Shown in pieces: positions 1-7,813 of a stretch of 11,674 nucleotides of DNA (its first letter is position 1; each line of letters begins with the position of its first letter). The notes beneath the pieces are model-generated. The model was not told where the DNA came from, did not search any database, and was given only the letters and a program-made list of their open reading frames with translations. Made by a program: the position numbers and the translations under genes. Origin of the DNA: Chloroflexota bacterium (GTDB lineage: Bacteria > Chloroflexota > Dehalococcoidia > UBA1127 > JACQUN01); assembly GCA_016210285.1 (NCBI GenBank), contig JACQUN010000139.1, forward strand, positions 1 to 11,674, given 5' to 3'.

Positions 1-395
1 CGGTTCAGGCCGCCAGAGCCCGCGGCGTCCAGTTGGTCATCGTTGATACCGCTGGCCGCCTTCATACAAAGTACAACCTCATGGAGGAGCTGAAAAAGGT
101 CAAGCGCGTCCTGACTCGTCTCGACCCCGATGCCCCCCACCATATCCTGCTGGTTCTGGACGCCACCACAGGGCAGAATGGCCTTGTCCAGGCGCGCTCC
201 TTCACCGACGCTGTGGGGTGCACGGGCATTCTCCTTGCAAAGCTGGACGGCACAGCAAAAGGGGGTATCGTCCTGGCTATTGCCGAGCAGCTCAGGGTGC
301 CGGTCGTCTTCATCGGCACCGGCGAGCGCCTGGAGGACCTGGCGCCCTTCGACCCGGAGGAGTTTGTGGAGGCCCTCTTTGCCGCCACCCCGTAA
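1..395 (+). CDS. ftsY: Signal recognition particle receptor FtsY, C-terminal part (5' truncated by window edge)
   Basis: The reading frame is open from base 3 to the TAA at 393-395, so about 130 C-terminal residues are visible; the true start lies upstream of the window. FtsY is the membrane-associated GTPase that docks SRP-ribosome complexes at the translocon. The visible part is the end of the SRP-type GTPase domain: the G3 motif DTAGR (bases 48-62), the ATTGQN segment typical of the SRP GTPases (about 160-180), the G4/closing motif AKLDGTAKGG (about 238-267), and the C-terminal stretch IGTGERLEDLAPFDPEEFV. That last stretch matches the FtsY form (GxGE..DDL.PFD) rather than Ffh, which would continue into a methionine-rich M domain; here the protein stops. 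The 33-base gap to the next gene suggests it may be read through into the membrane-protein operon. Confidence 0.95.
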   Translation, partial: VQAARARGVQLVIVDTAGRLHTKYNLMEELKKVKRVLTRLDPDAPHHILLVLDATTGQNGLVQARSFTDAVGCTGILLAKLDGTAKGGIVLAIAEQLRVPVVFIGTGERLEDLAPFDPEEFVEALFAATP

Positions 396-428
396 CGCGG
401 GCGCAGTCCGCGGGGAGAATATGCCGCC

Positions 429-2828
429 GTGAGCGTCTTGCTCTGGCTCCTGGCCGTCGAGGCGCTGGGGGTGGTGGCGTTCCCCCTGGCCTTCTACCTC
501 TTCCCTGCCCTCCGTGACCGAGGCTATGCCTTTGCCAAGCCTCTCGGCTTACTTCTGCTGGCTTACCCCATATGGCTGCTGGGGAGCCTGCACATCCTGC
601 CCAGCGCCCGCTGGTCAATCCTCCTGGTCCTTGCCCTGATAGCGCTCGCCTCCGCCCTCCTTACCATCCGACACCGGCGGGAGTTCATGGGATTCGTATG
701 GCGGGAGCGCGCCCTGCTCCTGGGCATCGAAGGGGTGTTTCTGCTGCTCTTCCTGGGGTGGACCCTCTACCGGGCCTACGACCCGTTCATCAACCACACA
801 GAGAAGCCTATGGACTTCGCCTTCCTCAACGCCTCGCTGCAGGCCACCTACTTCCCGCCCGATGACCCGTGGCTCCAGGGGTTCAAGGTGAGCTACTACT
901 ACTTTGGCTATCTGATGATGGCCCTGCTCACCAAGCTGACGGGCATCCCCTCGAACATCTCCTACAACCTCGCCCTGTCGCTGGTTCCTGCCATGGCAGC
1001 CGCTGGCGCCCTGAGCCTGGTCTTCACCATAGTGCGAGGGCTGGGTGGCTCCTGGGGCAAGGGTTTCCTCTACGGTGTTGTTGCGGTGCTCCTCCTGCTT
1101 GTGGTCAGCAACTTGGAGGGGTCCCTGGAGCTGCTCCGGGTACTGGGGTTGGGGAGCATGCACTTCTGGCAGGGTCTGGGGATCAAGGGGCTGGAAGGCC
1201 CGTTGGTGGGCACCGCCTGGTATCCTACCGACGGCTGGTGGTGGTGGCGGGCTACCCGCGTTGTTGACACGGTGGTGGGTGGCCGCAGCCTGGACTACAC
1301 CATCCAGGAGTTCCCGTTCTTCAGCCTGCTCCTCGGCGACCTGCACCCCCACGTGATGTCTCTGCCTTTTGTCCTCTTCAGCCTGGCCTTCCCGTTGAAC
1401 CTCCTGGCCTCCGGAGAGAGGCTGGACACCGGATGGCTCCGCAGACGGTGGCCCTGGGTGATAGTCGGCGGCCTGGCCCTTGGAGCCCTGGGGTTCATGA
1501 ACTCCTGGGACCTGCCCACCTTCCTCATCTTTACGGCGGCGGTCGTGGTGGTCAAAGCCCTTCGCGACTACCGGCTGGAAAGGGACCGGCGGGTCCTTCT
1601 TGGTCTGGCAGGGCTGCTGGGGGCGCTCCTCTTCCTGGCCGTGGTGCTCTACACCCCCTTCTACCTCGGCCTGGCCACGCAGGCCAGGGGGATTCTGCCC
1701 GCCAAGGGGCCAGTGACGCGGCCCCTCCACTTCCTCCTCGTGTGGGGCCTCCCCCTGCTTGCCCTTGCCCCCTTCCTGGTGACCCAGGTGCAGCAGGCGA
1801 CCGCGCGACTCAGCGCTCGCTACGCGATGCTGGCCCTGGGACTGCCACTGGGGCTGTTCACAGTCTGGGCGTTGGCTGCTGCCGCTACAGGCCAGAGCAC
1901 CCAGGTGTCCCCCAGGCTCCTGCACCTCCTCCCCGGCCTGCTGGTCCTGGCCTTGTGTCTCTACCGGGCCATGCAACTGACCGAACCGAAGAGCAACCCC
2001 GAGAGTGTCCAGCCGGCGGTGCAGGAAGGTGCGCCGGAGGAGCCCCAGCCGACCGCAGGGCTGGCCAGAGAAGTGGGGCTGCTGTTTGCCCTTGGGCTCG
2101 TGGCCCTGGGGCTGGTGCTCCTCATTGTCCCTGAGATGTTCTATGTGGTGGACACCTTCGCAAATACCCCAAGCTGGCGGATGAACACGGTCTTCAAGCT
2201 CTACTATCAGGCCTGGGCCGTCCTTGCCCTGGCAGCCGCAGTCGCCCTATACTATTGGGATGTCCAAGCCGCCAGGCTGCCCCCGGTATGGCATTTGGCC
2301 AGGGTCGGCTGGTGGGCTGTTCTTTTGCTCGTCTTCGTGGGCACCCTCTACTACCCGACAGCAGGCATTGTGAGCAAAGCCGGCGGATTCAAGGGACCAG
2401 CCACCCTGGATGGCCTTGGGCATCTGAAACGGGATGCCACCGGGGAGTACATGGCCATTCAGTGGCTTCGCGACAATGCAAAAGCCGGGGAAGGTATCGT
2501 CGAGGCGATAGGAAACGACTACAGCGCCTTTGGCATGGTCTCGGCAGCCAGCGGTCGCCCCACCGTCCTTGGGTGGATAGGCCATGAGCTGCAGTGGCGG
2601 GGTTCCTCGGCACCGATGGACGGGCGCGCTGAGGCGGTGGCGGCCATCTACCGTGAGGTGGACGACCAGAAGACAAGGGCGCTGCTGGAGCAGTACGGAG
2701 TTCGCTATGTGGTGGTGGGCCAGCGGGAGCAGAGCACCTATGGGGACATCAGGATTGCGAAGCATGCTGGGCTGGTGGAGCCGGTGTTTTCCCGGGATGG
2801 GGTCACCATCTACCGGGTGAAAGAGTGA
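429..2828 (+). CDS. DUF2298 (Chlor_Arch_YYY) polytopic membrane protein, putative GT-C-type glycosyltransferase
   Basis: A 799-residue, strongly hydrophobic protein with well over ten predicted membrane segments. It carries the signature motifs of the DUF2298/TIGR03662 family: EKPMDFAFLNA (about residues 125-135), FPPDDPW followed by the hallmark YYYFGY (156-161), a tetra-tryptophan stretch before ATRVVD (about 275-285), EFPFFSLLLGDLHPH with D304 and H306/H308, MNTVFKLYYQAW (about 580-590), and the C-terminal AIQWLRDN and GWIGHELQWRG (about 715-725). Length fits the single-domain class of the family (700-900 residues). Exact function is unproven; topology resembles GT-C enzymes that use lipid-linked sugars outside the cytoplasmic membrane. 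The GTG start is chosen because no in-frame start lies immediately upstream; GGGGAG at 412-417 sits 11 bases before it. The next gene begins 3 bases after this stop, so the two are probably co-translated. A variable linker near residues 515-545 is rich in Pro/Glu. Confidence 0.88.
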   Translation: MSVLLWLLAVEALGVVAFPLAFYLFPALRDRGYAFAKPLGLLLLAYPIWLLGSLHILPSARWSILLVLALIALASALLTIRHRREFMGFVWRERALLLGIEGVFLLLFLGWTLYRAYDPFINHTEKPMDFAFLNASLQATYFPPDDPWLQGFKVSYYYFGYLMMALLTKLTGIPSNISYNLALSLVPAMAAAGALSLVFTIVRGLGGSWGKGFLYGVVAVLLLLVVSNLEGSLELLRVLGLGSMHFWQGLGIKGLEGPLVGTAWYPTDGWWWWRATRVVDTVVGGRSLDYTIQEFPFFSLLLGDLHPHVMSLPFVLFSLAFPLNLLASGERLDTGWLRRRWPWVIVGGLALGALGFMNSWDLPTFLIFTAAVVVVKALRDYRLERDRRVLLGLAGLLGALLFLAVVLYTPFYLGLATQARGILPAKGPVTRPLHFLLVWGLPLLALAPFLVTQVQQATARLSARYAMLALGLPLGLFTVWALAAAATGQSTQVSPRLLHLLPGLLVLALCLYRAMQLTEPKSNPESVQPAVQEGAPEEPQPTAGLAREVGLLFALGLVALGLVLLIVPEMFYVVDTFANTPSWRMNTVFKLYYQAWAVLALAAAVALYYWDVQAARLPPVWHLARVGWWAVLLLVFVGTLYYPTAGIVSKAGGFKGPATLDGLGHLKRDATGEYMAIQWLRDNAKAGEGIVEAIGNDYSAFGMVSAASGRPTVLGWIGHELQWRGSSAPMDGRAEAVAAIYREVDDQKTRALLEQYGVRYVVVGQREQSTYGDIRIAKHAGLVEPVFSRDGVTIYRVKE

Positions 2829-2831
2829 GGC

Positions 2832-5072
2832 ATGGCTGCACGCCAACAGGCACGAAGGGCACCCCAGGCGCAGCGGGTCGCCCAACCACTCGTCCAGGAG
2901 CGGCAGGTCCAGGATCGGCAGGCCCCGGAGGCCAAGCCCTTGGACACCTGGCTGACGCCCCGGCTTGAGGTAGCCCTCTACGTCGGACTTGTGCTCCTTG
3001 CCCTGGTGATGCGCCTCTGGGACCTGGGCGGCCGCGCCCTGCACCACGACGAGAGCCTCCACGCCACGTATAGCTGGTACCTCTACGCCGGACGGGGCTA
3101 CCAGCACAACCCCATGATGCATGGCCCCTTCCAGTTCTTCGCCCCCGCCTTCACCTTCTTCTTGTTCGGGGACACCGACTTCACCGCAAGGCTCTCTCAC
3201 GCCCTGTTCGGCACAGCCCTGGTTGGGCTCCCCTGGCTCCTGCGGCGGCAGATGGGTCGGGTGGCAGCCCTGGCCACGGCGCTCCTGCTGGCCTTCTCCC
3301 CGACCATGTTCTATTTCAGCCGCTTCGCGCGCGAAGACATGTATATGGCCGTGTGGAGCCTGGGGCTCGTTATCTGTATCTGGCGCTACCTGGACGAGCA
3401 GAAGAACCGATACCTCTACATCCTGGCAGGGGTGCTGGCCTTCGCCTTCTCCACCAAGGAGAACAGCTATTTGCTGACCCTTGCGATGGGGGGCTTCCTC
3501 TTCCTGCTCTCCCTGGGGGACCTGCGACTCTGGGTCCTGGGGCGCAAGCGGCTGTCGAAGTTCGGCCCCTCAGGGGTGCTCCTGTTGCTGCTGGTGACGC
3601 TCACCCTCCCGCAGTGGTCCGGCCTCATCGCACTGCTCCAGAATAAGCTGGGCATCGTCCTGGCGAACACGGACTGGACCAAGGGGGGAGTGGGGCTGCC
3701 CCAGGGCGGGGCCATCTGGATAGCGGCAATGGTTGTGGGCCTGGCCTTTGGGGTCTCGTTCATCCTGGGCTCCGCCTGGAACTGGCGCGTCTGGCTGGTC
3801 TGCGCGGCCATCTTCTACGGCATCTGGCTCACGCTGTACACCACCTTCTACACCAACCCCTTTGGCGCCTTGAGCGGCGTGTGGCAGGGCCTGGGATACT
3901 GGATCGCCCAGCAGGGGGTCGCGCGTGGGGGCCAGCCCTGGTACTACTACTTCGTCATCGGGTGGGTGTACGAGTTCCTTGCTTTCCTGCTGGCCCTGGG
4001 CGGGGCTATCTACTACGCACGCAAGGGCGACCTCTTCTCGCGCTTCCTCATCTTTTGGGCGGTTCTGGGCTTCCTGCTGTACACGGGGGCCGCCGAGAAG
4101 ATGCCGTGGCTGCTCGTTCACGTGGCGCTGCCCTTCATCATCCTGGCCGGGCGCACCCTGGGTGACCTCGTGCGGCAGGTCCCCTGGCGGGAGGCGTGGA
4201 ACCGCGGCGCCCTGCTGGGCCTGGCCTTTCTCCCCATCTTCCTGGTCTTTGCCTACCGGCTCCTCTTCTACAAGGTGGGCCGGGTATCGCCGGGTGGATT
4301 CCTGAGCCTTTGGGGCCTCCTGCTCCTGACCCTTTCCCTGCTCGCCCTCACGTTGCTCCTTGTCTTCCGGGTAGGGCACACAGCCCAAGCCTCGGGGCGG
4401 CCGCGGGACCTTGCCAGCCGCCCTGACGAGGGGATTGCTGGCCTCGAGGCACAGCCACGCCGGTGGCGGAGCGGCCTGGCCCTGTTGGCGGTTGGAGGTG
4501 TGGCCATCCTCTTCCTGTTCACCGTGCGAGCAGGCATGCGCGCTGTGTTCCTGAATGGCGATGTCCCGGTGGAGATGCTGGTATACACCCAGACCTCTCC
4601 AGACCTCCCCCGCATCTCGCGGGACGTGCACCGCATCGCTGCGACAACAGGGCAGAAGGACCAGCTCAAGATCACAGTGGACGGCGCCGATGGCTTCGCC
4701 TGGCCCTGGGTCTGGTACTTCCGCGACTTCAAGAGCGTAGGGTACCCCGACTACACCGGCAGCGCCTCGGCGCCAACGGATGCCTCGGTGGTTCTGGTGA
4801 ACGCCAACAACTACAACGAGATGAAGGGGAAGCTCGCTGCAGGCTACATCGAGGTGGGCCGCTACTACCACCGCTGGTGGTTCCCGGAGAGCTACCGGGG
4901 GGTGACCCCGAAGGTGTTCCTCGCCGGACTGAAGGACCGGAAGGTGTGGCGGAAGGCGATGGACTACTGGCTCTACCGGAAGTTTGACACGCCCCTGGGG
5001 CACATCGACGCCTACCTGTTCTACTCCAAGAGCATCCTTCCCATGGCCCTGCCAGTACCAGGGGGCTCCTAG
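2832..5072 (+). CDS. Agl23-like (TIGR03663) membrane protein, GT-C/PMT-like
   Basis: A 746-residue protein: about 45 charged and Gln/Arg-rich cytoplasmic residues, roughly a dozen membrane segments, then a soluble C-terminal domain from about residue 580. After the first membrane segment comes LHHDESLHATY with the acidic pair D73-E74, the position of the catalytic or metal-binding acids in PMT/ArnT-like GT-C enzymes. Other family-typical blocks are PMMHGPFQFF, FSRFAREDMYMA (E168/D169), AEKMPWLLVHVALPFIILAG (about 421-440) and, in the soluble part, YTQTSPDLPRI (from Y585) and WPWVWYFRD (W624-D632). These match TIGR03663, named 'flippase activity-associated protein Agl23' in archaeal annotation, a family that co-occurs with the DUF2298 family, often as neighbours, exactly as here. 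Role inferred: transfer or handling of a lipid-linked sugar at the outer face of the membrane. ATG start; GTGAGG lies only one base before it, so initiation probably relies on coupling to the upstream gene. Confidence 0.87.
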   Translation: MAARQQARRAPQAQRVAQPLVQERQVQDRQAPEAKPLDTWLTPRLEVALYVGLVLLALVMRLWDLGGRALHHDESLHATYSWYLYAGRGYQHNPMMHGPFQFFAPAFTFFLFGDTDFTARLSHALFGTALVGLPWLLRRQMGRVAALATALLLAFSPTMFYFSRFAREDMYMAVWSLGLVICIWRYLDEQKNRYLYILAGVLAFAFSTKENSYLLTLAMGGFLFLLSLGDLRLWVLGRKRLSKFGPSGVLLLLLVTLTLPQWSGLIALLQNKLGIVLANTDWTKGGVGLPQGGAIWIAAMVVGLAFGVSFILGSAWNWRVWLVCAAIFYGIWLTLYTTFYTNPFGALSGVWQGLGYWIAQQGVARGGQPWYYYFVIGWVYEFLAFLLALGGAIYYARKGDLFSRFLIFWAVLGFLLYTGAAEKMPWLLVHVALPFIILAGRTLGDLVRQVPWREAWNRGALLGLAFLPIFLVFAYRLLFYKVGRVSPGGFLSLWGLLLLTLSLLALTLLLVFRVGHTAQASGRPRDLASRPDEGIAGLEAQPRRWRSGLALLAVGGVAILFLFTVRAGMRAVFLNGDVPVEMLVYTQTSPDLPRISRDVHRIAATTGQKDQLKITVDGADGFAWPWVWYFRDFKSVGYPDYTGSASAPTDASVVLVNANNYNEMKGKLAAGYIEVGRYYHRWWFPESYRGVTPKVFLAGLKDRKVWRKAMDYWLYRKFDTPLGHIDAYLFYSKSILPMALPVPGGS

Positions 5073-5081
5073 TTGTCTTGC

Positions 5082-5099
5082 TGCCCGCTCTCCCGGGCA
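5082..5099 (+). other. Small intergenic hairpin
   Basis: TGCCCG (5082-5087) and CGGGCA (5094-5099) form a 6-base-pair GC-rich stem around a CTCTCC loop, 9 bases after the stop of the Agl23-like gene. There is no T-tract after it, so it is a weak candidate for an intrinsic terminator. It could be an mRNA-stabilising or processing stem within the operon, or chance in GC-rich DNA. Confidence 0.3.
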
Positions 5100-5129
5100 C
5101 TCCATGGCGATGACGCCCCTTGCCGGGTG

Positions 5130-5135
5130 AGGAGG
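5130..5135 (+). promoter_or_regulatory. Ribosome binding site deciding the start of the flippase-like gene
   Basis: A full AGGAGG Shine-Dalgarno sequence sits 8 bases before a TTG codon at 5144. The longer alternative, TTG at 5120, would place this ribosome binding site inside the coding region and has no comparable site of its own. The start at 5144 is therefore preferred. Confidence 0.75.
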
Positions 5136-5143
5136 ATTACCCA

Positions 5144-6226
5144 TTGCTGAAGTCCCGCCGGTTCTGGCTTGGACTCATCCTGAGCCTGGTGTTCATCGGC
5201 CTGTTTCTGTACCGTGTTGACCTGGCGAGCATGGGGCAGGCTCTGCGCCAGGCGAACTACCTCTTCGTCGTGCCCGGGATCCTTTGCTACTTCCTTGCCC
5301 TGTGGTTTCGGACTGTCCGCTGGCAGTACATCCTCCGTCCCCTGGGGTATCTGTCCCTGCGCCGGCTCTGGCCGGTGATGACCGTTGGGTACGCGGCCAA
5401 CAACCTGCTGCCCGTGCGGCTGGGGGAGGTCGTGAGGGCATACTATCTGTGGGAGCGGGATAAGCTCAGCAAGACCTCTACGATAGCCACCATCCTGCTG
5501 GAGCGCCTCTTCGACGGCCTGGCCCTTCTGTTCCTGGCGCTGGTCGTTTCCCTTTTCATTCCCATTGCTGGGTTGCTGAAAGGGATAGGAGAGGAGACAG
5601 GCATCAACTGGCTGGCCCTCACGCTGGGGTTGAGCGTCCCCTTTTTCGCCACGACTGCCTTCCTGGTTGTTCTGGCCTTTTTCCCTGAGGGGGTGCCTCG
5701 CACCGTGGGGAGGGTCCTGGCCTTTCTTCCTGGCCCCGCCCGAAGGCGTGCCATGGATGTCGTGGCGCGCTTTCTGCTGGGCCTGGCGGTGCTGCGCAGC
5801 CCCAAGCGGCTGCTGCTCATCTTCCTGGTGTCCATCCCGGTCTGGGTGGCTGAGGCGGCGATGTTCTTCGTCATTGCCCTCGGCTTCCGCATGGACAGCG
5901 CCTTCACAAACTGGGCTCAGATGGCTGGCGCCATGATCCTTACCTCCACCATCGCCAATCTGGGCACGTCGGTCCCCTCGTCCGGGGGAGGGGTAGGGCC
6001 TTTCGAGTTCTTTGCCCAATCCACCCTGGTGCTCCTGGGCGTGACTACCGCCGTCGCCTCGGCCTACGTGGTGGTGCTGCATGTGGCGCTCCTGGCGCCG
6101 GTGACCCTGTGGGGGATGGTTCAGCTATGGTTGGACAACGTCTCCCTGGTTCGCCTGGCTCGGGAGGGCCAGCGGAAGGAGAGCCCGCCACGCCCGGTTG
6201 GCGTAGAGGTTGAAAAGGAGCTGTGA
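5144..6226 (+). CDS. Flippase-like integral membrane protein (UPF0104 / LPG_synthase_TM family)
   Basis: With the TTG start at 5144 the protein is 360 residues and begins with a short basic leader (MLKSRRFW) followed by the first membrane segment. About 8 membrane segments are visible. Family motifs are present: FRTVRWQYIL (about residues 55-65), NNLLPVRLGEVVR (86-98, with R92, G94, E95), LLERLFDGL (118-126, with E120, R121, D124) and PSSGGGVGPFEFF (278-290). These define the transmembrane domain shared by MprF lysyl-phosphatidylglycerol flippases and the AglD-type proteins of archaeal glycosylation. The soluble aminoacyl-transferase half of MprF is absent, so lipid lysylation is not expected; flipping or handling of a polyprenyl- or phospholipid-linked substrate is the usual inference. 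It follows the Agl23-like gene by 71 bases, and its stop is one base before the next start, which supports a common envelope-glycan role. Confidence 0.87.
   Translation: MLKSRRFWLGLILSLVFIGLFLYRVDLASMGQALRQANYLFVVPGILCYFLALWFRTVRWQYILRPLGYLSLRRLWPVMTVGYAANNLLPVRLGEVVRAYYLWERDKLSKTSTIATILLERLFDGLALLFLALVVSLFIPIAGLLKGIGEETGINWLALTLGLSVPFFATTAFLVVLAFFPEGVPRTVGRVLAFLPGPARRRAMDVVARFLLGLAVLRSPKRLLLIFLVSIPVWVAEAAMFFVIALGFRMDSAFTNWAQMAGAMILTSTIANLGTSVPSSGGGVGPFEFFAQSTLVLLGVTTAVASAYVVVLHVALLAPVTLWGMVQLWLDNVSLVRLAREGQRKESPPRPVGVEVEKEL
6215..6220 (+). promoter_or_regulatory. Ribosome binding site deciding the start of the FAD oxidoreductase gene
   Basis: AAGGAG lies 7 bases before the ATG at 6228, inside the last codons of the flippase-like gene. 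An alternative in-frame ATG at 6210 would put this site inside the gene and add six residues ahead of the beta strand that starts the FAD fold, so 6228 is preferred. Confidence 0.75.
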
Positions 6227-6227
6227 C

Positions 6228-7607
6228 ATGCGGGTGGGAGTGATCGGCGGGGGCGCTGCGGGGCTGGCCGCCGCCTACGAGCTCCTCAGGCAGGGGCACC
6301 AGGCGGCGGTGTTCGAGCGGGCGCCGTTCCTGGGGGGCCAGGCCTCGACCTTTGACGTGGGCGGGGCGCGGCTGGAGCGCGGCTATCACCATCTCTTCAC
6401 CAGCGACGTGGACATGCTCTGGCTCATCCACGACCTCGGCCTGGGCAACACCCTGGCGTGGATACCTTCCAAGGTCGGCCTGTACCACGGGGGCAGGATC
6501 TGGAGGTTTACCACGCCGCTGGACCTGCTCCGTTTCAGACCACTGCCCCTGATAGACCGCCTCCGCCTGGGTCTGGTGAGCCTTTCGCTCCAGCGGACGC
6601 GCGACTGGAGGCGCTTCGAGTCGGAGACGGCTGCCCAGTGGCTGCCCCAGCGGGTAGGGCGCCGAGCCTACGAGGTGGTGTGGGAGCCGCTTCTTCGAGG
6701 CAAGTTTGGTCAGCACTACGAAGAGATCGGCATGACCTGGTTCTGGGGCAAGATCGCCCTGCGCTTCGCCTCACGGGGCAAGGGAATGGCCAAGGAGAAG
6801 CTGGGCTACCCGATGGGGAGCTTCGGGGAGGTCTTCGACACCCTGGCCGAGCGCATCCGCCAGATGGGGGGTGAGGTGCACTGCTCCTCCGGGGTGCGCC
6901 GCGTGCTGGTGGAGGATGGCCGCGCCACTGGCCTCGAGGTTGAGCTGCCCGGGCGAGGCGTGGTGAGCCAGCCCTTCGATGCCATCGTCGCCACCGTCCC
7001 GTCTTACATCTTTCCGAAGCTCGTGCCGCCGCTGCCCAGGGAGTACGACGAGAAGGTGACGGGAGTCACCTATCTGGCTGCGGTGCTGGTAGTGCTGGAG
7101 CTGAACCAGCCCCTTTCCCGCATCTACTGGCTCAACATCGCTGACCGGAGCATTCCCTTCGTCGCTGTGATTGAGCACACCAACTACATCCCGCCGGAGC
7201 ACTACGGCGGGAAGCACCTGGTCTATCTTTCCAACTACCTGGGCAAGGACAGCCCTTTGTATCATATGAAGCATGATGATCTCCTGGCGGCCTACCTCCC
7301 GCACCTGCGAAAGCTGAACCCAAACTTTGACCGCTCCTGGATTGAGCAGAGCCACTACCACCGGGAGGAGGCTGCCCAGCCGGTGATCACCACAGGCTAC
7401 GCGAGCCGCATCCCTCCTCACCGCACCCCCTTCAAGGGGCTGTACCTGGCCAACACCACGCAGATCTACCCCGAGGACCGCGGCACCAACTACAGCGTGC
7501 GGTTGGGCCGCAAGGTGGCACGCCTTCTGCTTCAGGACTACGGGCACCCAGTGAGCGGAGAGCTGCCCACCCCGGCTATTCAGAACTCCATCACCCAGGA
7601 TATGTGA
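6228..7607 (+). CDS. FAD-dependent oxidoreductase of the amine oxidase / protoporphyrinogen oxidase fold
   Basis: A 459-residue soluble protein starting directly with the Rossmann dinucleotide-binding motif VIGGGAAGLAAAYEL (G7, G9, G12), the acidic ribose-binding E30 in FER, and the FLGGQAST block (35-41) that follows FAD in amine oxidases, phytoene desaturases and UDP-galactopyranose mutases. The C-terminal FAD motif is GLYLANTTQIYPEDRGTN (about 403-420). A GYHHLF segment at 52-57 fits the substrate-side region of this superfamily. The substrate is not evident. Its position one base after the flippase-like gene, in an operon of GT-C-type membrane proteins, suggests it oxidises, reduces or isomerises a sugar or an isoprenoid lipid carrier used by that pathway; this is inference. 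A heme-pathway protoporphyrinogen oxidase is an alternative but the neighbours do not favour it. No membrane anchor is seen. Confidence 0.82.
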   Translation: MRVGVIGGGAAGLAAAYELLRQGHQAAVFERAPFLGGQASTFDVGGARLERGYHHLFTSDVDMLWLIHDLGLGNTLAWIPSKVGLYHGGRIWRFTTPLDLLRFRPLPLIDRLRLGLVSLSLQRTRDWRRFESETAAQWLPQRVGRRAYEVVWEPLLRGKFGQHYEEIGMTWFWGKIALRFASRGKGMAKEKLGYPMGSFGEVFDTLAERIRQMGGEVHCSSGVRRVLVEDGRATGLEVELPGRGVVSQPFDAIVATVPSYIFPKLVPPLPREYDEKVTGVTYLAAVLVVLELNQPLSRIYWLNIADRSIPFVAVIEHTNYIPPEHYGGKHLVYLSNYLGKDSPLYHMKHDDLLAAYLPHLRKLNPNFDRSWIEQSHYHREEAAQPVITTGYASRIPPHRTPFKGLYLANTTQIYPEDRGTNYSVRLGRKVARLLLQDYGHPVSGELPTPAIQNSITQDM

Positions 7608-7813
7608 GGTCCAGGGTTGAAGGCATCCAAACGCTTCCCGTCAGGCAATCAGATGGGCACCATTCCTCCTACCCGTCAGACTTCTTTCATCACCCCCTCG
7701 AACGAGGCACAGCATCCACACCAGCCGGGGCCCTTCACTCCCCTCAGCGTGACGCCAGGTGAGAATCCGGGTGCAGGCTACACCCTGAAAGGCGAGGTGT
7801 AGAGGCGACGAAG
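7608..7813. other. Intergenic gap before the ABC exporter genes
   Basis: These 206 bases separate the membrane-glycan operon from the ABC genes. A 61-codon open frame (7617-7802) is not supported as a gene: it resembles no family I know and its composition is unremarkable. Two short inverted repeats are visible: CCTCG/CGAGG at 7696-7707, and GGGTG/CACCC at 7769-7785 with a 7-base loop, neither followed by a T-tract. I see no convincing -35/-10 pair, but a promoter for the exporter genes is expected here. AGAGG at 7801-7805, 8 bases before the ATG, is a good ribosome binding site for the ATPase. Confidence 0.5.

Noticed and set aside
615..1976. Long open frame (453 codons) on the minus strand within the DUF2298 gene
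   Set aside because: Its translation is rich in Gln, Glu, His and Gly with no recognisable domain, as expected from reading GC-rich hydrophobic-protein DNA backwards; the plus-strand gene has clear family motifs throughout.
3323..3336. 14-base palindrome CTTCGCGCGCGAAG in the Agl23-like gene
   Set aside because: A palindrome of this length is expected about once by chance in a window this size, more so in GC-rich DNA, and it falls on the conserved FARED codons.
3570..5144. Long open frame (524 codons) on the minus strand within the Agl23-like gene
   Set aside because: Low-complexity charged composition and complete overlap with a well-supported gene; a shadow of high GC third positions.
5144..6226. 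MprF-type lysyl-phosphatidylglycerol synthase
   Set aside because: Only the transmembrane flippase-like domain is present; the soluble aminoacyl-transferase half needed for lipid lysylation is missing.
7617..7802. 61-codon open frame between the FAD oxidoreductase and ABC genes
   Set aside because: No recognisable motif, no convincing ribosome binding site, and composition typical of non-coding DNA; not called as a gene.
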